Shown here in pieces: positions 1 to 4,862 of a DNA stretch of 5,993 nt (the first letter of the stretch is position 1; each line of letters starts with the position of its first letter). The notes below the pieces were generated by a model that searched no databases, was not told where the DNA came from, and saw nothing but the letters and a program-made list of their open reading frames with translations. The translations under genes were made by a program, and so were the position numbers. This DNA comes from Candidatus Hydrogenedentota bacterium. GTDB taxonomy: Bacteria > Hydrogenedentota > Hydrogenedentia > Hydrogenedentales > CAITNO01. The stretch spans positions 1-5,993 of the forward strand of contig CAIJOU010000770.1 in the NCBI GenBank assembly GCA_903822375.1, in the 5' to 3' direction.

Positions 1-1
1 G

Positions 2-1570
2 TTCTTTCAGTTGTTCCGCGAGGACCAGCATGCCTTTGGGCGGGGTCAGGGCAATTTCTATCGGCCATTGGTTTCCGCCTCGTTCATGCTCGATTATGCG
101 GTGACGGGGGGGCCGTCCCCCGAGGAAATCAAGGCCTCCGGAAAACCACCTCTCGCCCTTCCTCCTTTGGTCTTTCACTTCTCCAATATGGTCTGGCACG
201 CGCTTGCCGCAGTATTGCTTTATCTTCTCTTGCTCCGCGTGGGTGCGTCCATTCCTGTGGCTGCGATGGCTGGGATGATCTTTGTGTCCCATCCCCTGCA
301 CACCGAGGCGGTTGCCTACATCAGCGGTCGTGCCGACATGATGTCGGCGGCCTTCATGTTCTTGGGGATGATTCTGACGCTTAGTCCGCAGACGGGGGGA
401 AGGCGTGCGGCGGCATGGTTTGGCAACCTGGTCTGTTTTGCCGCCGCCCTCATGAGCAAGGAATCCAGTCTGATTTACCCCCTGCTACTGGGGATAGTGC
501 TTGTGGCGGCATGGCTGCAACAAAGGCAGGATGAGGATATTCCGGGAAAAGGCGGGGTATTGGGGCGTTTGGTGCCACTCGTTGGCGCGGTGGTTTTGCT
601 GGTCGTGTATATTGCTCTGCGCACCACCATACTGCGCTTTGCGGATTCTGGCGCAACCGCCGCCGCCCCCCTCGGACAGCGACTGCAACAAACCGGACAA
701 GCCTTTGCGCTCTATCTCCAACTGCTGTTATGGCCCGCCGGGCTGCACATGGAGCGTACGCTGGACGGCATCCCGGGTTGGCTGGGTCCGCTCGGCTGGG
801 TGCTTCTGGCGGGTGTGGTATTGGCCGCTTTGGCCGCGTTTTCCAGCCGAAAGTATCGGATTACCGCCGGACTGGCGTGGTTCCTGGTCGCGTGGGCGCC
901 CATTTCTGGAATCTTCCCGCTGAACGCCCCCATGGCCGAACACTGGATGTATGTGCCCATGGCGGGCTTTTGGTGGGCGGTTGCCGAGGGCCTTGTGGCG
1001 GCGTTTGACCGGCCCCGCTTGCGCTGGGCACCGCTGCTTCTCGCCGGGGCGGCATGCGTCGTGTTGGTTTTGCTGACCGCGCAACGCAATCAGGACTGGC
1101 ACGACAACGAGCGGCTCTTCGTGTCCACACTCAAGCAAAACCCGAATTCGGTCCGGGTTCACTACAACCTTGCGGTCACCTATGAGGATATTCTGAAGAA
1201 CTACGCGGGTGCGCGGCGCCATTATGAAGCCATTCTTCGAATTCAGGGGCAGGAAGGCTCGGTGGCACAGCCGCCCCGGCCCGCCACCGTGGCTGAGGGC
1301 GAACTTCGGTTATCCTTGGGGCACGTGCTTGAGAAAATGTGCGACCCCGCCGCCGCGGCGGTGCAGTATCAGAAAATGCTGAACCTCAAGAGCGCCCCCG
1401 AGAAGGGCATGGCACTTGAGGCGGCCATCGACTTTGGAAGATGTTTCTTGGCCATGGGTGACTGGCCCAAGGCCACCGAAGTGTTTGCAAAGCTTGCGCA
1501 AAATGTGCCCGCCGCAGTTCCGGAGATTAAACAACTGCTGGCCGGAACGCCGTTGGGCGAGGGCTTTTGA
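2..1570 (+). CDS. TMTC/DUF1736-like polytopic membrane protein with C-terminal TPR-like region (5' partial)
   Basis: The reading frame is open from the first bases of the window (codons for F-F-Q precede the TTG at 11), so the true start lies upstream and TTG 11 is not a credible start. Residue numbers count from that TTG. Visible family marks are a YRPL motif near residue 18, the HPLHTEAVAYISGRADMMSA segment near 94-113, MSKESS near 148, an AEHWMYVPMAGFWW segment near 310, and RNQDWHDNERLF followed by P-N-S-V-R-V-H-Y-N-L-A near 360-390. Several hydrophobic segments span roughly residues 56-355. The last ~150 residues are soluble and helical with TPR-like spacing. Bacterial proteins of this layout resemble the eukaryotic TMTC protein O-mannosyltransferases and other GT-C fold lipid-linked sugar transferases. 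Transferase activity is therefore an inference, and the N-terminal acidic motif expected in such enzymes lies outside the window. A roughly 12-residue insert (G-P-S-P-E-E...) sits between YRPL...DYA and the next helix. Confidence 0.82.
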   Translation, partial: FFQLFREDQHAFGRGQGNFYRPLVSASFMLDYAVTGGPSPEEIKASGKPPLALPPLVFHFSNMVWHALAAVLLYLLLLRVGASIPVAAMAGMIFVSHPLHTEAVAYISGRADMMSAAFMFLGMILTLSPQTGGRRAAAWFGNLVCFAAALMSKESSLIYPLLLGIVLVAAWLQQRQDEDIPGKGGVLGRLVPLVGAVVLLVVYIALRTTILRFADSGATAAAPLGQRLQQTGQAFALYLQLLLWPAGLHMERTLDGIPGWLGPLGWVLLAGVVLAALAAFSSRKYRITAGLAWFLVAWAPISGIFPLNAPMAEHWMYVPMAGFWWAVAEGLVAAFDRPRLRWAPLLLAGAACVVLVLLTAQRNQDWHDNERLFVSTLKQNPNSVRVHYNLAVTYEDILKNYAGARRHYEAILRIQGQEGSVAQPPRPATVAEGELRLSLGHVLEKMCDPAAAAVQYQKMLNLKSAPEKGMALEAAIDFGRCFLAMGDWPKATEVFAKLAQNVPAAVPEIKQLLAGTPLGEGF

Positions 1571-1655
1571 GTCCTGTTTGAAGACAAGCCCCCAAACACT
1601 TATGATAGGCGGGTGGGCAACGTTTGCGATTGGGTATTGAGGTGTTTCGCAGGTC

Positions 1656-1662
1656 AAGGGAG
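1656..1662 (+). promoter_or_regulatory. Ribosome binding site of the RbsD/FucU-family gene
   Basis: AAGGGAG lies 8 bases before the ATG at 1671. It supports that start over any internal codon. Confidence 0.6.
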
Positions 1663-1670
1663 TTTGGTTC

Positions 1671-2087
1671 ATGCTCAGACAAAGATTGATTCACCCTGAC
1701 ATTCTTGAGGCGTTGGCGGCGGCCGGCCACGGGTCCAAAATCCTGATAACCGATGGCAACTATCCGGCAAGCACCATGATTGGTGAAAACGCCCAGTTGG
1801 TGTATCTGAATCTTGCGCCGGGTATGCCCACCGTTACGGACGTCCTGCGCGTTTTGCTAACGGCTGTGCCGGTGGAAGACGCCGCCGTGATGGAACCGGC
1901 GGAAGGGCCCGAGCCGGATATTTTCGATGAGTTCCGCGTGCAGCTTCCCAACATTTCGCTCACCACGCATGACCGTTTCACTTTTTACGAGGAGGCCTCC
2001 GGTCCGGACACGTGTCTGCAAATTGTTACCGGAGAGCAACGCATTTATGCCAATATATTATTGACAATCGGGGTCGTTTCTTCGTGA
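1671..2087 (+). CDS. RbsD/FucU-family sugar mutarotase/pyranase (L-fucose mutarotase-like)
   Basis: This complete 138-residue protein has the usual length of the RbsD/FucU family. Members interconvert pyranose/furanose or alpha/beta anomers of sugars such as ribose and fucose in the cytoplasm, usually as ring-shaped oligomers. Family marks are the GHG segment with His20 (catalytic His position), Asp28 in the I-T-D-G-N-Y-P-A loop (DAxxP in relatives), R-F-T-F-Y-E at 102-107 as in FucU, TGE at 120-122, and YANILL at 126-131, whose Tyr and Asn bind sugar in RbsD. His100 in TTHDRF matches the TTHEQF His of RbsD, so the protein mixes RbsD and FucU marks and the sugar cannot be named safely. It starts with ATG behind AAGGGAG, 100 bases after the TMTC-like gene, with no clear promoter or terminator between. 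The two may be cotranscribed. No fucose or ribose catabolic gene is visible beside it. Confidence 0.87.
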   Translation: MLRQRLIHPDILEALAAAGHGSKILITDGNYPASTMIGENAQLVYLNLAPGMPTVTDVLRVLLTAVPVEDAAVMEPAEGPEPDIFDEFRVQLPNISLTTHDRFTFYEEASGPDTCLQIVTGEQRIYANILLTIGVVSS

Positions 2088-2121
2088 TCGGCCCATATTT
2101 TATTTTGGCATTTATCGCATA

Positions 2122-2133
2122 ATTCGAACGAAT
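2122..2133 (+). repeat. Short inverted repeat ATTCG-AA-CGAAT upstream of the gene 3 promoter
   Basis: Two 5-base arms flank a 2-base centre. It lies about 107 bases upstream of the -35 box at 2240. It may be a regulator site, but such short palindromes also occur by chance. Confidence 0.25.
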
Positions 2134-2172
2134 AGCGTGTTGGCTGAAGCGAATGAACAGGGATTCGGGCCC

Positions 2173-2183
2173 GTTCTAAGAAC
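2173..2183 (+). repeat. Short inverted repeat GTTCT-A-AGAAC upstream of the gene 3 promoter
   Basis: Perfect 5-base arms surround a single central base, 56 bases upstream of the -35 box. The position suits an activator or repressor dimer site, but no regulator can be named and no second copy was found in the window. Confidence 0.25.
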
Positions 2184-2239
2184 TGTGGACAAAGCGGGTT
2201 TGTGGCATTTGAACCGGCTTTTTTCGGCGAAGAGATTTC

Positions 2240-2268
2240 TTGACACTTTGTATAGACCGTGCTAAAAT
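2240..2268 (+). promoter_or_regulatory. Sigma70-type promoter with extended -10 driving gene 3
   Basis: The -35 box TTGACA (2240-2245) is a perfect consensus match. It is separated by exactly 17 bases from TAAAAT (2263-2268), a 5/6 match to TATAAT, and TGC just before the hexamer gives an extended -10. The expected transcription start is near 2275, leaving a leader of about 50 bases before ATG 2326. It lies in a stretch visibly richer in A/T than the flanking genes. This is the clearest promoter in the window and suggests strong constitutive transcription of the gene at 2326. Confidence 0.8.
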
Positions 2269-2312
2269 CAAAACCATAAGCCGTAAAGGCACAAGGCGGA
2301 AAACCGTGCAAC

Positions 2313-2318
2313 GGAGGT
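2313..2318 (+). promoter_or_regulatory. Strong Shine-Dalgarno GGAGGT of gene 3
   Basis: GGAGGT is a near-perfect anti-16S match, 7 bases before ATG 2326. It fixes the start codon of the long low-complexity protein, whose unusual N-terminus could otherwise be doubted. Confidence 0.8.
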
Positions 2319-2325
2319 AGGTCTG

Positions 2326-3987
2326 ATGGCCGACGACAACGTTATTGGCGCTGAAAACCCCGATGAGAACAAGCGCAAAGACGGCAAGGGGGCGGATGAT
2401 GCGGGACTGAGCAATCTTCCGCCGTTGAGTGATTTCGATTCGGGCGGCGGGATGAACGCCGACGACGAACTGCCGCCGTTGGGCAATTTCGAAACGCGCT
2501 CCTCGGGCATGGGCGGGTTGCCGCCTCTGGGCGAGATCCCGATCGAGACGCCCAATCCTTCCGGGGGAAACATTCGTCCGGCGCCGCCCGGATTTGAGAA
2601 CAGCGCCTCGGGCATACCGTCGTTTGGCAGCCGCGGAACGGGCTTCCAGGATCTTGCGGCGGACAGTGATTTTTCACCGGAGACCCCGGACATCGGTCCC
2701 GGACCGGACACCAGTCTTGACACGCCCATATTTGACAGCGCCTTTGGGCCGTCCGATTCAAGTTTCTCGTTCACACCGGCCACCTCGACTCCCGCGCCCA
2801 CGCAGGCAATGGAGACGCCGGTGTTTGGTGAACAGGACTTCGGCGGCGGCGGGGCACTCGGCGGTTTCGCGGTGCCGGTGGGTGGCGGTTCGGGCACCCC
2901 GGTCCCTGACTTCGGTCCCGACACCGGTTTTGGCGGTGGAGATGCCGGATTCAGCATGCCGCCCATGGGCGGTTCCATGGGACAGGGCGGTTCATCGTCC
3001 CCGGGCCAGAAGAGCAGCAAGGCCGCCGGGGCGAAGAAGGGCGGAGTGAGCCCGCTGGTCGCCGTTGTGCTGATCGTTATCGTGCTTGTGGGCGGCATTT
3101 ACGCTTCACCCTATATCTATGAGAGTCTGGGCGGCGCGCTTCCCATGTATTACAATCCCAGCGCCCCAAAGCTGGCTCAGTTGGAGACCGACAACGCCTC
3201 GCTCACCCGGAAGGTGCAGGACCTGCAGAAGTTGCCGAAAGTCGACGGCAAGGTGGAGATTAGCGAGGAAAGAAAGAAAGAACTGCTGAGCGAAATCACC
3301 ACAAAGACAGACCAGTTGAACCAGGTGACCGGCCAGTTGGAAGCGACCAACGCCAAACTGCAGGAAACGCAGGGGCAGTTGTCCGGGGTGGAGCAGCAGA
3401 TTACGGAGAAGAACGAGGAATACGCCAACGCCCAGTCTGTCTATGAGGACCTGCGCAATGAGACGTCCATCATCCAGGCGCGCCAGCGCGGGCTGGTGTC
3501 CGAGGTGGACCGTCTGACTGGGCTGGTGGGCGAACTCGAAGATGCCAACAAACGTCGCGTCGCCACGAAGGAAGCTCTGGAGCACAACATTGACCGTCTT
3601 GTAATCCAGATCAAAGAGTCACTTCCCCTCACCCCCGTGAAGTTTGACCATGCCGCGCGGCTGGCGGCGGTCCAGGCGCTTCGCGAGAAGGCCGCCCAGA
3701 GCAACTGGGTGTCACCGGAACTGCAGGAAGAATATTCCACGCTCTACTTGAGCGAGCTGGAAATTGCCCGGTCAAACGAGTACTTCTTCGCCAAGGTGAG
3801 CGTGACCGATGAACTGGGCACCAAGACCTCCAAATGGGCGGAGTGCCTGATGCGCGGCAACTGGGGCGTCTATTACCGCACGCTCGACGGCAAGAACATC
3901 GGCGTCTATGAAAATGTCGGTACAAGCGACACGCCGCGTTGGGGCTTCCGCGAGGGGGCTTCCGGCCGATGCGCAAAAGGCCGTTGA
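2326..3987 (+). CDS. Unrecognised membrane-anchored protein: low-complexity acidic/Gly-Pro tail, one TM helix, long coiled coil, C-terminal domain
   Basis: I do not recognise the family. As read, the frame gives 553 residues. Residues 1-225 are acidic and rich in Gly, Pro, Ser, Asp and Phe, with LPPL at 31, 49 and 65 and later TP-I/V repeats followed by Phe-Gly pairs. A lysine-rich stretch (229-238) precedes one hydrophobic helix at about 242-260, so by the positive-inside rule the tail is cytoplasmic and the rest is outside the membrane. Residues ~281-430 are a heptad-like, Glu/Gln/Leu-rich coiled coil. A more compact region follows (about 436-544, with WVSPELQEEYSTLYLSELE and KWAECLMRGNWGVYYRTLDG). 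The last nine residues (A-S-G-R-C-A-K-G-R) look like out-of-frame translation: removing one G from the run at 3954-3958 continues the protein in another frame to 4105 (592 residues). The gene has its own promoter, ribosome binding site and terminator. A scaffold or envelope-spanning role is possible, but no function can be assigned. Confidence 0.8.
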   Translation: MADDNVIGAENPDENKRKDGKGADDAGLSNLPPLSDFDSGGGMNADDELPPLGNFETRSSGMGGLPPLGEIPIETPNPSGGNIRPAPPGFENSASGIPSFGSRGTGFQDLAADSDFSPETPDIGPGPDTSLDTPIFDSAFGPSDSSFSFTPATSTPAPTQAMETPVFGEQDFGGGGALGGFAVPVGGGSGTPVPDFGPDTGFGGGDAGFSMPPMGGSMGQGGSSSPGQKSSKAAGAKKGGVSPLVAVVLIVIVLVGGIYASPYIYESLGGALPMYYNPSAPKLAQLETDNASLTRKVQDLQKLPKVDGKVEISEERKKELLSEITTKTDQLNQVTGQLEATNAKLQETQGQLSGVEQQITEKNEEYANAQSVYEDLRNETSIIQARQRGLVSEVDRLTGLVGELEDANKRRVATKEALEHNIDRLVIQIKESLPLTPVKFDHAARLAAVQALREKAAQSNWVSPELQEEYSTLYLSELEIARSNEYFFAKVSVTDELGTKTSKWAECLMRGNWGVYYRTLDGKNIGVYENVGTSDTPRWGFREGASGRCAKGR

Positions 3988-4105
3988 GTCGACCGTCGTT
4001 TCCTGCCGTGTGGCCGACTACCAGGTCAAAGTGCAGCAGTTGGCCCAGCGGGAACTGGCCGCGAAGAACGGAACGGAATGGCAGCGGAACTTCGATTCCC
4101 TGTAA
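3955..4105 (+). other. Out-of-frame C-terminal continuation of gene 3 after a probable single-base frameshift
   Basis: The frame offset by +1 from gene 3 is open from before 3908 to TAA 4103-4105. If one base of the G5 run 3954-3958 is dropped, translation continues as R-E-G-L-P-A-D-A-Q-K-A-V-E and ends ..WQRNFDSL, adding 48 residues after Gly544. The added part is a charged, helix-prone segment (VKVQQLAQRELAAKNGTEW) that reads as a normal protein end, unlike the nine residues of the annotated frame. The intrinsic terminator starts 23 bases after this stop, whereas the stop at 3987 would leave about 140 untranslated bases. The shift could be a sequencing or assembly error in the homopolymer, a real mutation or, least likely, recoding. 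Confidence 0.72.
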
Positions 4106-4128
4106 ACTGAATCTCATGCAGGCGACAC

Positions 4129-4172
4129 GCGCCGGGCGGACCCTATTGAGGGTTTCGCCCGGTGCTTTTTTT
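4129..4172 (+). terminator. Strong rho-independent terminator of gene 3
   Basis: The left arm 4129-4144 (GCGCCGGGCGGACCCT) pairs with 4149-4165 (AGGGTTTCGCCCGGTGC) across an ATTG loop. This gives 12 outer and 4 inner base pairs with a single bulged T at 4153 and two G-U pairs. Seven T residues follow directly (4166-4172). The hairpin is GC-rich and in the right place just after the TAA at 4105, so transcription from the 2240 promoter should end here and the hydrolase gene needs another promoter. Confidence 0.92.
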
Positions 4173-4174
4173 GG

Positions 4175-4193
4175 GCGGGACTCCCGCGGGAGT
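4175..4193 (+). repeat. Two overlapping palindromes between terminator and hydrolase gene
   Basis: GCGGGA-C-TCCCGC (4175-4187) overlaps the perfect 14-base palindrome ACTCCCGCGGGAGT (4180-4193). The shared middle block CTCCCGC can pair with either the GCGGGA to its left or the GGGAGT to its right. It lies just upstream of the weak promoter candidate at 4202-4230 and could be an operator, but it may be only GC-rich chance symmetry. Confidence 0.4.
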
Positions 4194-4201
4194 GCTGTCG
4201 G

Positions 4202-4230
4202 TTGCATCGGGACGGGCGATGCGCTAGCAT
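4202..4230 (+). promoter_or_regulatory. Weak promoter candidate for the hydrolase gene
   Basis: TTGCAT (4202-4207) and TAGCAT (4225-4230) are spaced by 17 bases. The hexamers match consensus at only 3/6 and 4/6 positions. It is listed because the terminator upstream implies a promoter somewhere in 4173-4251 and this is the best-spaced pair seen there. Confidence 0.22.
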
Positions 4231-4238
4231 GAGTCCGC

Positions 4239-4244
4239 AGGAGA
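4239..4244 (+). promoter_or_regulatory. Ribosome binding site selecting the GTG start at 4252
   Basis: AGGAGA lies 7 bases before GTG 4252. No ATG with such a site is near, and the first in-frame ATG (codon 13) would cut off the first beta strand of the fold. Confidence 0.65.
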
Positions 4245-4251
4245 AGCACCC

Positions 4252-4860
4252 GTGAAAATCAGAACCTTTCATCTGACGCCGTTTGTTATGAACTGCTATG
4301 TGGTTTCCGAGGGCGATGAGGCCGTGGTCATCGACCCGGGCGACGCGGCACCGGAACTCTTGGCGTATCTGTCCCCGCTTAAGGTGGTGATGATCGTGAA
4401 CACCCACGGGCACTGCGACCACTGCGGCGGCAACGCCGGCGTGGTCGCGGCGACGGGCGCTCCACTGGCCATACACCGTGCCGACCTGCCGCTGCTGCAG
4501 TCTCTGGAGCAGCAGGGCCGCATGTTTGGCGTGCCTTTCGCTCCTTCTCCGGCACCCGATGTGTTTCTGGAGGCCGGCCAGTTCGTCAACGTCGGTGAAA
4601 CGCGTTTTGAAGTGCGCCATGCCCCCGGCCATTCCCCGGGGCACATCGTTCTGGTGACGCCCGGAACGGCTTTTGTGGGCGATGTGCTTTTTGACGGCAG
4701 CATCGGCCGCACCGACCTGCCCGGAGGGGATTATGGCCAGTTGATTCATTCCATCAAGAGCCAACTGCTCACGCTGCCGGACGACACGGTCGTTTACAGC
4801 GGGCATGGTCCGGCGACAACCATCGGCGCCGAGCGCGCCGGCAATCCCTTCCTGGTCTGA
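4252..4860 (+). CDS. Metallo-beta-lactamase-fold hydrolase, glyoxalase II/YcbL type
   Basis: This complete 202-residue protein starts with GTG behind AGGAGA. All metal-site residues of the fold are present: THGHCDHCGG gives His52, His54, Asp56 and His57; HAPGHSPG gives His127; FVGDVLF gives Asp144; and SGHGPATTIGAE gives His185. IGRTDLPGGD (151-160) and the closing ..GNPFLV are typical of the short YcbL-like group, which lacks the C-terminal helical domain of true glyoxalase II that binds glutathione. Members are cytoplasmic binuclear metal hydrolases acting on thioesters or related substrates; the exact substrate cannot be read from sequence. No signal peptide is seen. The stop TGA (4858-4860) lies two bases before the ATG of the next gene, so the two are probably cotranscribed and translationally coupled. 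A link to the neighbour's function is not evident. Confidence 0.92.
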   Translation: MKIRTFHLTPFVMNCYVVSEGDEAVVIDPGDAAPELLAYLSPLKVVMIVNTHGHCDHCGGNAGVVAATGAPLAIHRADLPLLQSLEQQGRMFGVPFAPSPAPDVFLEAGQFVNVGETRFEVRHAPGHSPGHIVLVTPGTAFVGDVLFDGSIGRTDLPGGDYGQLIHSIKSQLLTLPDDTVVYSGHGPATTIGAERAGNPFLV

Positions 4861-4862
4861 CT

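Noticed and set aside
1571..1670. Possible terminator hairpin (TGTTTG/CAAACA) after the TMTC-like gene
   Set aside because: The stem is only 6 bp, AT-rich, with a 12-base loop and no T-run, so it gives no support for termination.
2061..2089. Second TTGACA near the end of the mutarotase gene
   Set aside because: At 16-18 base spacing there is no -10-like hexamer; the nearest AT-rich stretch is about 29 bases away.
2045..2311. Minus-strand 88-codon frame covering the intergenic gap, with a CDKC pair
   Set aside because: It would start at TTG with no ribosome binding site, spans the + strand promoter and overlaps the mutarotase end. A single C-x-x-C pair is not enough to call a zinc protein.
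2268..3098. Long minus-strand frame of 276 codons opposite gene 3
   Set aside because: Its Pro/Gly/Ser-rich product is the mirror of the low-complexity tail on the + strand, and it reads through the strong + strand promoter and ribosome binding site. No start signal supports it.
3952..3960. Programmed ribosomal frameshift at GAG-GGG-GCT
   Set aside because: The continuation needs a +1 shift, and the usual X-XXY-YYZ heptamer gives -1. No upstream Shine-Dalgarno-like stimulator or rare codon is evident, so an indel explains it more simply.
4114..4806. Minus-strand 230-codon frame opposite the hydrolase
   Set aside because: The + strand frame has every metal-binding motif of the metallo-beta-lactamase fold. 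The reverse frame is a His/Arg-rich shadow and runs into the terminator.
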